NCBI GenBank assembly: GCA_964035795.1
Contig: OZ038321.1
Coordinates: 23,318,850 to 23,382,849, forward strand
Length of the DNA stretch: 64,000 nucleotides
Source: Pterobdella sp. o SKG-2022
Taxonomy: Eukaryota > Annelida > Clitellata > Hirudinida > Piscicolidae
Reading direction: 5' to 3'
Below the pieces are notes generated by a model that saw only the letters and a program-made list of their open reading frames with translations, was not told where the DNA came from and ran no database searches. Positions within the stretch are counted from its first letter, which is position 1. Each line of letters begins with the position of its first letter. Of this stretch, positions 48,613 through 62,725 are shown one piece after another. Both the position numbers and the translations under genes were made by a program.

Positions 48613-51239
48613 GTGTGTTTGTGTTGGATGGTTACGATTGTGGGTTTATGAGTTTATTTGTTTTTTATAAGTTTATTTCGAGAATTTATGTTAGAAATGG
48701 AATATATTATATGATTAAGAAAATTTATTATTTTTTAATGAAGTGCTCATACAAACGACATTTATCTTTTTTATTATTCCGGCCAATAATCATAATGATC
48801 ATCATCGATTTAACATTGGCTTTGACGTTCTGTCCATAAAAGTAACGGGTTCAAAAGTTAAAAAATTTGCTTTTTGGTTAATTTTCGATTATCAAATTTA
48901 AATTCTCAAATTCCAGTCACAAAAGAAGATCTTCAGACAGCTCAGACTCTCTTGAGATTAAAAAACTTAAAATTAAATAACATGGCATGTTTTCGCATTT
49001 TGTAAATAAAATATCCTCCAAATCTCCACTTGATCAACCTTGATAATCTATCGGTGTTACTTGGATAGTCAAGATAAATATAAAGAGGTAGAGGATGGTA
49101 AAGATGAAATAGCCATCTGCCGTATCTGGGGTTGTAGGTAGGATGTTTCTCATCGCTTTAAAAACAATTTCTCGTTTGACTTGCGTTATAAATTCGGGTA
49201 ATTGTTCAACTTCACTTTGAATCGCAGGAAAGTAGTGAAGTGAAAGTTAATTCGACTATATAATGATGAAAAACTATATATAAGAATTTAAGATTGCTTA
49301 AATTGAATGAAAAAAAACAAATATAATAAAAAATTAACTCATCAATAAAATATAGAAAAGTAACGCCAACTTCTCAAAATAATGAAAGTTAGAAATTTTA
49401 GACACGAGCAACATAGAAGGTGGAAAGATAAAGTGTCTATTGAATTATGAAGCAAATCAGTCACGTTTTATTGAATTTCAACGGAAGTTATGTTAGTGAT
49501 TGAATGAATGATTCTAATATATGTATATACTAAATGTATATATTTTAAGAATGTCTTTAGACCATTGCCACAAATGATTTTCATTGTTACTATTTCACAT
49601 GGAATCATTAGTAATAGCTTTAACAATGATTTACAAAATATTTTATTTGTAAAGAAAAATATAGTTTTAAATTGAATTTTAATTTTTTTAAGGTGCTTTG
49701 TTAGCTTAAAAATATATAAAGATAAACTTTTTGTTCATTGAAGAAATTCATAAACTTTACGTAGAAGCTTCTTTCAAGTTACAGCTTTTCAATAGTCTTT
49801 TTTGGGCCCTGTTCGGTAACCACGTCAGAATTTCTAAAGGTTTGCCCATGATTCAAATATTACTTCAAGTCATATAATATTCTTCTGTAGTACATGTCTC
49901 AGTAACCAATGTTAGTCTCAATTGGCAAATTATTCTTTTCCATTTAGTAAGATGACCATTAAGAGGGCTTTCAGTTGCGCAATTGATAGGTTTAACAGAG
50001 CGCTAACAAAATTTGGTGCCATAGTTGAATAAAATGAACAATGTTGTTAGATGATAACTTCATGAGATTGCCAGTATAAACCAAAATCAAATTTGAAACC
50101 ATCGTGACTTAACACCCACAATTCTCACAGCTGGATATCCACCAATTTACAGATGTTGATACTAAACTATCGGTATGTGTCTAAATAAGCGCATTTTATG
50201 TTTATAGAGGTTATAAGAAAACTATATTGGAAAAGATTAGGTGAGGGTATTTAGGATCTGTTGTTTTGTTAGTTGGCTGCTCCATAGATTGAATGAGTAT
50301 TTTTGTGTACAAATGAAATATTCTTTTTTCTGTTAAATATTCTAGTTTTCAATTGTTTTGGTTGATGGTTGCTGATATTATTATAAAAAATATTCAATTA
50401 AACTTTTACGATTCTATCGGTGTCAAAGACTGGCTCCATTACTAGTACGACATCTTTTGCATGAAAAAGAAATATTTTTTTTGGGTTATTTAATAACTAT
50501 AATTTCATTAATTTTTTGAATATGAAACATTTTAATTTGCTTAAAATTTAGAAGTATTAAAACACAGTTTTAACACAGCCATTGAAGCGGGAATTTAGAT
50601 CTTATTCTAGCGGCCACAGAATATTCCCTACACAAACGTAATACATACTCCTCAAAAACAAAAAATGAACGATAAAATAAGTATCAACTTTTTAAAAGTT
50701 AAAAGTCATTGATCTCTATCTTCTTAAAAATGAAACCTTGGAAAATTTAATATTTCTGAGAAGACATTTGGGGACTATATATTGTGTTCATCTTTTGTAC
50801 ATAAGTGGACCACATGATAGACAAGTCGCAATTTTATCTCGTTCATTGGAAGTTTGAAAATTGAAAGGGATTTATACGTTCTGGTGGACTTTTTTTTAGG
50901 ATTTTTTTTACTTTTGAGAAAAATTTTCGTGGAAAGTTGAAACTGAATTTAAATTAATGTGATGAAGAAAAGTTACTGTTAAATGTGATGGAAAAGTTGC
51001 AAAATTTTTGAGATTTGAACTTCATATAAAAAATGACATATACAATAAAAACACAACAAACATGTACTCAAAAGTAAAAAACCTCCAAATTTGACAAAAT
51101 AAAAAAAAATCGAACCTCCATAAAAAATAAACCTACAAAACTAAAAGACAACATCAAAAACTAACCAACATCAGAACGACAGGCTGACAGTATGGTTTCA
51201 GCAGCATGGACGCACACAATCGGAACAGCTTAAAGGAAG
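48613..51239. other. TOPBP1-Cav3 intergenic region
   Basis: AT-rich. An AATAAA near 49005-49010 could serve TOPBP1. One SINE core copy at 49972-50012. No other gene is supported. The 3' part should contain the Cav3 promoter, but no element is recognisable. Confidence 0.45.
49972..50012 (-). repeat. SINE core copy, reverse, diverged
   Basis: The complement reads AGCGCTCTGTTAAACC, then ATCAATTGCGCAACTGAAA, a diverged form of the core at 19345-19412 and 44634-44675. Both ends are lost. Confidence 0.5.
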
Positions 51240-54200
51240 ATGGCAGAAACACCATGTTACAATGATGCCGCTAAAAAGCGAAACAAGCCGATCAGTGATT
51301 TGTTTGCCAGAAGGGCTTTGCTTTTTCATGTCAAGTCCCTCAAAAACAATCCTGTGTTCAGTCTGGCAGGCCACACTGCCGTTGGTGGAGAGAAGACTGG
51401 AGACATTGACGATGTGACTACCGCAAACCTCCCCTATCCAGCCTACCCTTCCACCTCCCTCCTCTACCTTCAACAACATACCAAGCCTCGCAATTGGTGT
51501 CTTGTTCTTGTCACTTGGAAGTTAGTCGTGTATGTTTGTGTTTATCTGTGTGCGTCTGTGTTTTTCTGTGTGTTTTTTTATGTGCACATGTGTTTGTGTG
51601 AATGTGTGGTTGTATGTTCCAGTTTATATATGGACTGAAGTTTTAATTATTTATTTTTTTAAAAAGGGTCATAACAGTGAAATCAAATATTGAAAAAAAA
51701 TTTTTTTCTTGAAATTTTTAATTTGTAAGTTGAGGTTTTAAATTTTCAATGATTAATAAAACAGCTTGTATATAAATAGAATTTCTTTTGAAAATAATTA
51801 AATTTTTATTGTTGAAAAAACGTTAAAAGTATTTAAAATTTTACTTAATGTTTTACGTTCTGTTTTAAGGTTTTTGTTAATGATTTAAAAAATCTTTATG
51901 CCTTTTTCCATGATTTTTTCCTCTCATAACTTGTCATTTCCTATTTTTAAAGCCCCAAAAATTTTTTATTTTTTCCACAATTAAGTTACTTTTGAAAAAG
52001 GCTTTCAATAAATTCTTTAGCACAAAATAATATTTAAAAATTAAACAAAAAACAAAGTAAAAATGCCAAAAAAAGTATGTATCGTGAAAATGAAGCTCTG
52101 TGCTTTCAACTCGTTTCAGGTGATTTACAAAAAAGATGTTACAAATACATTAGATTAATGTGCACATTAAGGTTTAAATATAGAATCACGCTCACTTGCA
52201 TTTAAGCAATTATTCTCGAACATTTTTGTCGAAATAAATCAATTGGTTTATGAGGTTGTCTGAAAAAGCTATAAAACACAAAAAAGAGCAATGTAAAAAC
52301 ATTTCAAAACCAAAATATAGTGGCAATTGGCAATTTAGTGAATAAACTGCTTTGATTTGAATCTTTTTTGAACAACTTCTATTATAATTGTCTCCATAAT
52401 AGTATCTTCATTCCATTTCCCACACCGCAACCCACTTACCGACCACTGGTTTGCCATTTAAATAAGAACTCACAAATTCGCTAAATTGTTAATCTACGCT
52501 TATTTATTTTGTGAGCATTTTCCATCTTACAGCTCTCTTCTGCAGGCAAGCATTGAGAATAAAGGCTCAGAGTAGCTTGCTTGTATTCTTGTCAGTTCAT
52601 CTTTCATTACTGCACAATGTCGTCGTTAAAGAAGATTTTTCAGTGTTTAGAGTGATGTTTAATGCTGATTCTCAATGAAATAAGTTTTTGAGACACCAAA
52701 TGCAGTTATTTGATAGAACTCTGCATCATCTATCACTACTGTGCAATCTTGTATTCTCATTTGAAATACTACGCGTCATAAATTAAATTTTAAGACAATT
52801 TCTTACAGTTATAAATATAAATTTTCATGTTAAAGTTTTTTATGAGAATTTCCAAAAGAATTTCTCCATACTCGCTGGAAAAACTTCTCTTAATTTATTC
52901 GTTATTTTCTAAATATACTGCCTCACTTCATACCTGACGGAAGGCTCGCACTCTTGCCATTATTTGCAAACGTTTATGAATAAAATACCATTCACAGGGC
53001 AGCCTAAAACATTCGCTACATTCGAGGAATGCGTGGTTGAACTGCGCGATATAACGGGAGAAACATTTAAATAATAATAAAAAAACAAATTTCTCAAGTG
53101 CAAATATTTTGCAAAATTCAGCAAATTTCATTAGTTTCTTATTTGATATTTAGGAAAATGTTGTATAAAAGAAATTTAAAACCATTGTTTTTATTTTATA
53201 TGATTAATATTTAATCTTGAAAACCCCTCTTCCACCGCAAACATGCCTTTTCATGAAAAAGATAGCCCGAAACCCGCCTATAATTGATGCAAATTTTTAG
53301 CGGAAAAATGTATTTTTTTACAGTTTAAGGTTAGTTACAGAAGACTTGCATAAAGAGCATTTGACGCTCGATTGCCAGCGTTACAGTCTTTGACATTAAT
53401 TTGCCCATAAAAGAGACATTGTCTTTTATTGACATTTTTTATATGAATATATTTTTTATTATAAAATTAATTGAATAATTTTATATATTTAGTTGATTAT
53501 TTTTCTGAATGTTAATCAATTTATTGTTTGAGGAATAGTTAAAAAAAATATTTTGAGTTATTTCAATTGTAAAAACGGTTCCAACTATCAAGAACTCCTG
53601 GATGGTTTGACCGTTTTATCATGAAACTTTCAATAAACTATGTTAATTATTGCAATTAATCACGCAATAAAATGGAACTAATTATAACAATTAATTAAGC
53701 AATAAAATGAAGTTAATTAGGAAAATTAATTAAGCCTTGAAACCATTATTTTTCGAATGATCAATTGATGGTCTGTTCTCGTCCTTCTTTGATGTCGGGA
53801 AATTATTTTCTGAGGTTCGTTTACTTTTGAAGCTAAACCAGAAAAATTTGAGCTGAATAAAAATTTTTGAGTTGACAAAGATAATATTAAAGTATGTGAG
53901 AAAGAACTCAAATCATTTGAATGAAGATGTTTGAAATTTTTTGCATCTAGCGCATTCATCGTTGGTGTCTCAAAGGCTTAACGTGGAAGCGCTTTTAACT
54001 GAGCATTTCGAAAATTTTCCACAAGTTTTTCTAGCTCATGAGCTAACGTTCTGTTGTCAGCTTTTTTGACTAGAGGAAAATTTTGAAATGTTGTGCAAAT
54101 CGATGGAAATAAATTGATTAAGCAAACCAAATACCTGAATGTATCCAAATTATTTGTTTGAGGTTTTCCGATGAATTCTCGAAACATTTTCATGAAATAA

Positions 54201-57200
54201 TTTTTTAGTGTTATTCTTTTACTTTTTTATTTCAAAATTTTATTTTTTGAAGTCATAAAAGTAACTCTAATTTAGACACTTTAAAGTTTGAAATGGTTCC
54301 GGTTTGAAAAACTTGAACAGAATTTATTTCTTTTGGTGGTTGAAATTTTTTGTCTTCAAATGTCGGCAAAAGTTCAAATCTGGACATGGAAGTTCGAGCC
54401 AGTCTTTTTCAAAAAAGCTAAAATAATCGGTGATAAGCATGCTGTAGAATTAATAACAAACTGTTTTTATTAAGACTTTCAAATAAATAGAAGTGTTCCA
54501 TATAAAACATTTAAAACTCAAAATTAAAGCTGAAAATTTATTGGAAAACTTTATTTTAAAGTTAGAAAAATGTATTCAAATAACTTTTTAAATTGATCAT
54601 ATCAATAAAATCGTTATGGTATCTAAACTCTTGGTGTTGAAATCACTATAATCACACTCATTGCTGCATGAAGCTGAAAGGAAGCCCGTGAGACTTGTTC
54701 CCACCATGGTGCACATAATGCTAACCCTGCCAAGCTAGTCTTGTCTCAACCATGATATTCTTCAAATGCCATGAATTATACTTCTTATCAGTTTTTCATC
54801 TTTGATCGCTATTGTTTTGATTAGGAATGACGGTTTATTCTTTCCGATATTATTTTCCTCACAAAATTTTTGCAAGAACTTCCATGATGTAAAAGTGATT
54901 TATCAACTTTTTTTAAAATTTTACTAAACGGCTATGAAACTTCTTAAAAAGGGCAATTTTTTAGCTTTAGTCTTTTGTTTTATTTTTCTACTTTTGACTT
55001 TTCTCCAATTTTGCTGCAATAATATAAAGATAAAAATAAACTTTCGCGTTTTAATTCATAACGAAATCTTTTGATTATACTTCCAAGACCTTTTTTTTTT
55101 GAAAATTATTCGATAAATCATGACTTTTAAATGTTCTGATGTTTGAAAAAGTTGGACAAACCGAGATCAAAAAAGCATTAAACTGATGAGTTCAAGATCT
55201 ATAAACATCTGTAATCACTATTGATTAATTTTTAAATACTTTTTTAGAATTAAATGTAAAGACTTACAAATTTTCTGAAGTAAAGGAATGTTAAAATTTT
55301 AGGCGTTTCTTAAATATTTAATGTGTTTGATAGGCGATTTCAGGGATCGAAGTTTGGTTCTCAGGTGGAGTAAGAACTTTAAATTGTTTAATAATTCATG
55401 ATAACACTTTCTGGAAGAAACTTGGTGCAAGCCAATCATAATACAATCTCCTATAAAAACTTATATTCATAACGATTCACGATTGTTTTTTTTTCAATTA
55501 CCAAAAAGTAATTCATCTGAACTTGTTCAGTAGCTCAAACATTGTTAGAAGAAAAATAGTAATTCTCAGAATAGGAAATGTTTAAAAGGGGCAATCTAGA
55601 AGATTGATGGTGGAGGAAAAGTTGGCAGCGGTGGAGAATAAACAATACAAATCCCGATTAATAACTTCGAATTTTTCGAGCTTAAAATATAAAAAATTAA
55701 GCAAAAACTCATTTATAATGTATTCTTTAAAACCTGCAAGCACCAATGAGAAGAAAGCATGGAAAACTCTGATGAGCTTAGTAAAGTGGCGTGGTAAGGT
55801 TTGGTTTGTTTTTTATTTTTTCCATCATGTTTCAAAAAATTCAATGACAGATCTTATCGCTTTTATAAGGGTGTTTGTGTCATTTAAGAAGCATTTGTTA
55901 AGTTTATTTGATGAATTTTATCGATTTTTTTTCAAAAATAGTTTTTTTTTTCTTTACCTGAGAATAGTTAATATTCCAAATAACTAATTTAAAAATTTAA
56001 AATTAAATTCGATCTTAAAGTAGAAATGTGTAAAAATGATGTTTCTAAAAATAATTAAAATTTGAGCTCGTTCAAAAAATATTCTTTTCAACTATTATCA
56101 AATAGGTGTTTTCAATTCAGTTATTCTTTATTGTGATTATAAATTATAAATTTAAATTTTGATTATATTGAAACTAAATTTCAGGCTTTTGAATGAATAT
56201 ATATTTTAATATCTTCATGAAATAAACACTTTCATTTTTTTAATTCAAATTTTTAAGAACTCTGTTTTCTAGGAAACTTTAAAACTTATATATTTTTTTG
56301 GTAACTGAAACTTTTCAGAAACATTTTAAGTAATAAAAAGTAATAATTACTCTCATAAAAAGCTGAAAATATGTTACAAACTACAGGGTTTCAAACATTA
56401 AGTTATAGAATATAGTAACAAACAAGGTAGTTATTACTAATTCTCACAAACCTTTTAAAACAAATGAAATTTTATAAAACACCAACGACTTGAGCAAGCC
56501 TACAATGGAATATGATTAAAAGTGGATTGATCAAAGATGCTTAAAATGAGCATGTTTTCGTGGTTTTATACCCAGATATTAACATAAAACTTTAATCAAT
56601 GCGTTTCTTTTATGATTTCCTTGGAGATGGGCCCAGGCGGAATAAAAATTTGAGAATTAATTTAGCTTTAAAATTGAATAATTTTGTCTAATTGATTTTC
56701 CCATTATAGCTGTGTTTCTATGTCAAAAGCTTTTTGTTTCGTTTTCATCTTTTGTATAATGCAAAAAACATAATGCAGCAGTATTTGAAAAAATCTGTAA
56801 AACGATTTTTTTTCTTATGTAAAAATTCTTCAATAAATATTTCATTTTCAACTCAAACTATGAAATTACAATCAATCTTAACTGAAAAAAGATTCGATAA
56901 ATTGATGTGAATCACTGCAAAGCATCTATCAAAAAAGCCTCCATTTTAGATGTTTTTTATTAATTTAAAAAATTCAACTGAAGATAGAACAAAAAAGCTG
57001 AAATTAGTTGAAGTTTAAGCTAAACTCAGTCTGAGATTCAAAGGATTTGGATATTAGAGCGAAATACTCGTAAAATCAATGTTTAAATTACATTTAACAT
57101 AGTTTTTAAAATTCTTAATAAGAAACAGTTTAAAAAAATTTAATTTAAAATAAAATAAATATCTTTAAAAATCACAAAAAATATAAAAAAATGATTTAAA

Positions 57201-60200
57201 AGCAGATGAGTACAACATACAAAATAAATGCCAAGAACACCATGAAGTTCATAATGAACGGACGTAAAAAAGCCTAAAAAGAGAAGAGATTACAAGTTTA
57301 ATTAAAAAAAGAACTATAAATCATCATGTATCGACGAACATTGAATACAACAAAATGAACACAAGACACTACATCTGCAACGGCGTATGAACCCATTAAA
57401 AAGGAAACGATGAACATCTATATACCGTAATGAGCCTTGAAGCCACCTGAAGCTAGAGAAACACAAAAAATTATAGAAATACAAAAAAAACTTGTAAATA
57501 TATTGAAATGAAACATCAAATTTGAATGAAAACACGTACACACACTCACACACATACAGGTGGTTCGAGAGAATAAGCATGACCATCATTCTCCTCAACT
57601 GCTTGACACTGGGCATGTATGAGCCATGCAGTGACAGTAGTGAATGCAACACCTTCAAATGCTCCATCCTCAAATACTCTGACCACTTTATCTTCTTCTT
57701 TTTTGCTTTCGAAATGATCGTAAAGATCGTAGCCATGGGATTCATAGGCAAGAAGACTTACCTAGCTGACTCGTGGAACATTCTAGATTTCATCATAGTC
57801 TTTGTGGGGTTGGTCGTTTGTTGCTCGCTAATAACTTTGTACTGAGGTTGATTAGGCTTTATTGGATAAATTTTTAAAAAAATGTGAAATGTGATTATAC
57901 AATTAATTTTTAATTTCATTTATCATCGCCTTTTCCTTCTTCCATTTTTTTCTTTTCATTTTTTTCTTTTTCCTATTCATCATCACCAAGTTCTCAAAAC
58001 TCTTCTATCCATTTTTTCTCTTTGTTCTACCCTATTCACTTTATTTTTCTCTTCTTCGTTTTCTCTACCCACCAACTTTTTGTTTCATTTTTTGTTTTTC
58101 CACCTTTCTTTTCAACATCCTTCCCCCTCTCCATCCTCCCACCTCTACCTTTTTTCCACCCATCCTCTCTCCCATTCCCTCTAGAGGAATAGAATATCTG
58201 ATAGACGCTGGTAACTTGAGCATTTCAGCCATAAGGACGTTTAGAGTACTCCGACCTCTGAGGGCTATCAACCGCATTCCTAGTAAGATTAACTCCATTA
58301 TCACCCGCTATTTTTGTGCGGTTAACCATTGACGATTTGGATTGTATACATTTTTGTCATTTTATTTCTATTTTTCTTCTGTTTAGTTGGTTACTATTTC
58401 AATTGCTAAATGGTTTTGTTGGCGAGTTAAAACCTATTTCTTATTTTAGAAATACTCCCAAACGCTTGAAAACAACATTAATCAAATTTATTATTCAAAT
58501 AAGTTTTATTTTATGGTTATGATGGAAATTAGGCAAGAAACTTTTTTCTATGTTTTGCATGATGACAGTAATAAGCCATAAAAGATGCATGAGTGATTGG
58601 TGGTATGTAGGCGGTGTACAAACCTTTTTTAGAAATGAATGGCAAATATTTTTCAAAGATTTTAAAAAAGTAAGATTAGTCTTGTTTTACAAATTTTTAA
58701 ATGGAAAGGATAACTCGAGGTTGACAGAACATTCAAGAAATTCATTCGAATCTCCATTGTTTGACCGGTGTTCTATTGGGCAAACGTTTTTCTATTTACT
58801 TTTTTTAAAAATAAAATTTAGAATGCTTTGTAGTGAGTTCGTAATTCAATAAAGATCTTGTCAATTATTTAAACAATTTTTAAAGTTTTCTGTCGGTGTG
58901 CTTTGAAACTATAACTACAAAAAGACAATGAAAATAATAATAGTAAAAATTTGTGAAATTTCTCGGCTTTGTGGCGAGGAACCGCTTAATTTTGAATTTC
59001 AACATGCTCCGTACTCAACTGCAATGTATCCTGCACTCGAAGGCGTTTTGAAAATTTCTCCAAAACATTTTAAGTAACTTTGATGAATAAAATTTTTTGT
59101 CTTAATAAATAAAAAAATTTTTTTGAAGTTATGTTTGAAAGATATCTTTGAAAGAGGCTTATTTAAAAATACTTTCCAAATCTTTTCATAGTTAAATGAA
59201 AAGAAACTTATATATTGGGTAAGTTTGATGAGGTTTCTTTGTGAAAACTTTTCAGAATCGCTTGAGTAAAAGTTTGTTTGCTTAGGAATGAAGTTTGATT
59301 TGCACAAAAAAAGGCAAAAAGATCAGATCTTTTTTGAACACACAAGCACACAGCATGGTTTTTGTACAAAATCCAAAAAAAATCGTACAAAACCCTCTTT
59401 GATTGAACTGAGACATTACAAGAAACATTAAAAGACTGTGTCCACTGTGGATTAGAATAAATTGATTGCCATATGAGATACTGATACTTGGCATAAAACC
59501 TCGAAAAATAATTAGAAAACCCCACTTAACACTCAATCAACATACTAATTTTCAAAATTTCTCAAAAAAATTGCTCAGAATTTTTTTTCAAAGATTTTTT
59601 TTTCACCTTTCATCAACTAATAGTAATTTTTCATTCCTATCAAACCTAACACGACCATTGAATAAAACCTCTCCACTTACTGCTTGCCTCAAATTTATAT
59701 GAAGCCCTGGGGAACACTATCTTAAAAGGTTGCAGACTCAAATGCAGGTCAGAACATTGCCTTAAACGCTTCACTGGCATGATCTGGTTTTATATGGGTG
59801 AAAATAAAATATTCTTTTGTGTTTTTAATTAATATAAAGACATTATCAATCCAAACTTTCGCTTGCTCATAATTTGTTCAAAACATCGAACGTATTGAAA
59901 ATTATTATTTTTGAGTTTGTTTGAAAAATTACTTTATTCAAAAGCTTAAACACCCACTCACATCAAACCATCCAACATTTGACCAACCCATTAACCACCA
60001 CAAGCAATCCACCACCACAACCCCCATTGCCACCAAAGGCATGAGAATCTTAGTGATGCTGTTATTGGACACCATGCCAATGCTGGGAAACGTCCTTCTT
60101 CTCTGCTTCTTTGTTTTTTTCATCTTCGGCATCGTTGGAGTCCAGTTATGGGCTGGCCTGCTCAGGAACAGATGCTACCTTCAACTGCCTCCCAACGTCT

Positions 60201-62725
60201 CCACTGGCGAGTGAGTCCATGTTTCATGTTGTTTCTCTGAGGTGTTGAGTTTCGAGTGTTGTGTCATGTATGTATTTCGAGTGTTGTGTGATATTGTTTA
60301 ATGTGTGAATTCTAGGTTTTTGTAGTCTCAAACTTTATTTTTTATTTACGTCGGTAATATTAGTTTCGATGATTATTTCTTAACTTGGCCTTTTGTTTTT
60401 TAGTATTATTTCACGGTTGAAAGTATTATATTTTTATCCCTTATTTTCAAAAATTTAGATTTTCACAATAAATTTTTCAATGTAATCAAGTATTTTTTCT
60501 TTTGTTTTTCTTTTATCTTGTTCTCCATGTTGACTGCTGTTTCAAGTTATGAAGTTATTGAGTTTTTTTGTTGTTATAGGAGTTGTAAAGCGGTTTAATC
60601 TGTTGTTTCGTATGTCTTAATCTTTTATTCTCAGTGCAGGTATAATATGTCGTTTTAAACAAGGAATTATTTTATTTCATGCCAAAATCTGAAGAATTTA
60701 AATTCTATCGTATTTTAACGTTTTTCATCTTCAACGATTTTAATATTTTTTGAGTTGCAAAATTTATATTATTTTCTGAATTCAATTTCAAAAATAAGCA
60801 GTTTTTCACATCTGGTTCCAATTTCACCATCGCAAAATCACGAAAAGCCTTTGAAGAGCGTTTTTACGACGTTCAAGTGAACAAAAACTGCATTTAACTC
60901 AACTTTTAAAATAAAAAAATATTTTCAATTGCGAGTCTAAAATTTTAAATCCTCAATCAATCAACCTGCAAATTTTAAGCTTCATGATTACACGCAAGCA
61001 AGCTCTCAATTTCAAAATTTTAATAAGCGTGTCCATGTAACTTTCTCAAACTACCCCCTCCATTTGGTATTCAAAAAGCTCGAATATTTAAAAATAGCAT
61101 ATTTTTTATTGGAATAATAAAAAAATCTTCATTGAAACTTGATTTAATAAATGTCGAAATATGTGTAGGTGATTGGCAGGGTGTGGAAATCAGTGACGTC
61201 AAAAAGTTTTTTTTAAAAATTTAAAATTTCCAAAAAATTTCTTCAAGTGATTTCCTAAAGTATTGAAGCAAACCTTGCAATGAAAAACCATAATTACTCT
61301 GACAGTGTTAAACGCTATCAATCAATTTCTTGCAAAACTTTGGCCACTTTTATGAAGTTATTGCTCACAACCAGTGTAAGCCTTGCAAAAATGAACATTT
61401 TTTTTGTATGAAATATAACATAATGAATGAATAAACAGCATTCAATGAGCAGTTAGAAGTGAATTTATAAATACCCCAAAAAATTATGCATATTTTAATT
61501 TAAGTGATGAGTCGATAAAACTCATTAGGCAATGGTTTGAAGTCTTGATTTATTATTTGCTGAGCCCTGTCTTGTTTCTGTCAAAAATTTCGTCACAAAC
61601 TAAGTGATTTGTATATTGGATTGCATGTGAACAAATACTAAGGGATAAATTTTTTAAATTAAATTTCGCTTCCCGAACGATTGAAGGTTGTTAATTTGCG
61701 AGTTTTTATATAAAAAACTCAAATAAATGAACGTTTTTAAATGCAAACTTTTTATTCTCAAACTAAACATTGTTTTTCAAAACATCTGAAAAATGACATA
61801 TTTTCCAAACTCTCAATATGATAAATCGACGAAGGAAAGTATATTCCAAGTCTGCTCCATTTATTGAGAACTTTGGTGTATTTCATATGGTAATTTTGAG
61901 AAGAAAATTTCGTGGTTTGTGTTTCTTAAAGCCTCGTTGCATTAATTAAGTCTGAAGACTTTGGAAAAAGTTCAACTTTCAAAACTTTAACTGTAAACAG
62001 TTAATATTTGAAAATTCAAAGATCTGAAGATTTTGTAAAGAATCTTGAGTTTTTATGAATTTTTCCGAATATTTATTGCCGACTTTTTTAAAAAAGCTTG
62101 TTAATTTTTTTATATTCAACTAATAAAGTTATAGTATTTGAAAATTTTTGTTTTTGCTTCGAACTACAAAGAAAAGCGCTTTATGAATACCGCATTACAT
62201 TACATTACTTCTCAATTAATAAAGCATTCACAGTTTATGCTTTTAAATCTGTTAGTTGTTTTACGTACAAACTTGCACTAATTCATAGATAAATCACTTA
62301 CTTTCCTGCTCTCCAACTCACAAAACCAACTTAAATCTTCTTTTATCGTGACTTTAAACTCGTTAACAAAGCATACTTCATCAAAATCGTGTTTATTCAT
62401 TTTCCCACACCAACACCACATCACTCTCTCCCATACCCCAAGTCTCACCCTACCTCTGGTCTACATCGGTCTCAATGATGAAGATTTCATATGCAGCAGG
62501 CCTGAGCATGATGGAATGACTCGGTGCCACGACATACCAGCATTCGTTTACAACGGGCATACTTGCAACCGCTCAGCTTTCCCTGGAGTCAACTCTACTC
62601 TGCAGCTTGATGGGTCTTGTGTTGACTGGAACAGGTACTACACTGCTTGCAAACCAGGTAGTAATCCTTTTAAGGGGTCCATCTCTTTTGACAACATCGG
62701 CCTCGCTTGGGTTGCGATTTTTCAA
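51240..62725 (+). CDS. CACNA1G: T-type voltage-gated calcium channel alpha-1 subunit (Cav3), 5' part
   Basis: Pore-forming subunit giving low-threshold transient calcium current at the plasma membrane (family knowledge). Exons: 51240-51520 (N-terminal cytosolic part; a stop lies in frame upstream; ends NLPYPAY and TKPRNWCL), 57560-57808 (IS1-S3, [50 protein letters not shown]), 58185-58282 (IS3-S4, voltage sensor [20 protein letters not shown]), 60039-60210 (S4-S5 linker and S5, [32 protein letters not shown]), 62443-62725 (extracellular turret with paired Cys, CVDWNRYY, then [20 protein letters not shown]). All junctions are GT/AG with agreeing phases. The arrangement and the turret are Cav3-specific rather than Cav1/2. 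The next exon, with the domain I selectivity-filter Glu, and domains II-IV lie beyond the window. The first intron is about 6 kb. Cannot be assigned to 1G, 1H or 1I; invertebrates usually have one Cav3. Confidence 0.95.
52911..53076 (+). CDS. Coding-like short frame in Cav3 intron 1
   Basis: An island richer in GC than its surroundings. After an in-frame stop it reads [52 protein letters not shown] and a stop. It could be a decayed transposon piece, a small ORF or a skipped exon. No clear acceptor or partner exon. Family not recognised. The minus strand is also open over the same bases. Confidence 0.25.
53726..54193 (-). pseudogene. Antisense ORF with one internal stop, Cav3 intron 1
   Basis: A 155-codon frame on the minus strand starting [20 protein letters not shown], running through [20 protein letters not shown] and [20 protein letters not shown] to a stop, interrupted once by TAA at about 53980-53982. 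Reading continues in the same frame on both sides. Composition is protein-like. A single-exon frame with one stop fits a retrocopy or transposon ORF. I do not recognise the family. Confidence 0.35.
55604..55795 (+). CDS. Possible exon of unknown identity in Cav3 intron 1
   Basis: Reads [20 protein letters not shown] and later [18 protein letters not shown] up to a good donor (GTAAGG). The end phase (1) does not join the next Cav3 exon, which needs phase 2, so it is not an alternative Cav3 exon in this form. Weak. Confidence 0.2.

Noticed and set aside
54600..54790. GC-richer stretch that might be an exon
   Set aside because: No sustained frame, no splice-site pair and no match elsewhere in the window.
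57314..57751. 145-residue minus-strand frame opposite the Cav3 IS1-S3 exon
   Set aside because: It overlaps a strongly homologous channel exon and has no recognisable content.
57890..58184. 97-residue plus-strand frame rich in Phe, Ser, Leu and Pro
   Set aside because: It is the pyrimidine-rich 3' part of a Cav3 intron leading into the acceptor at 58184.
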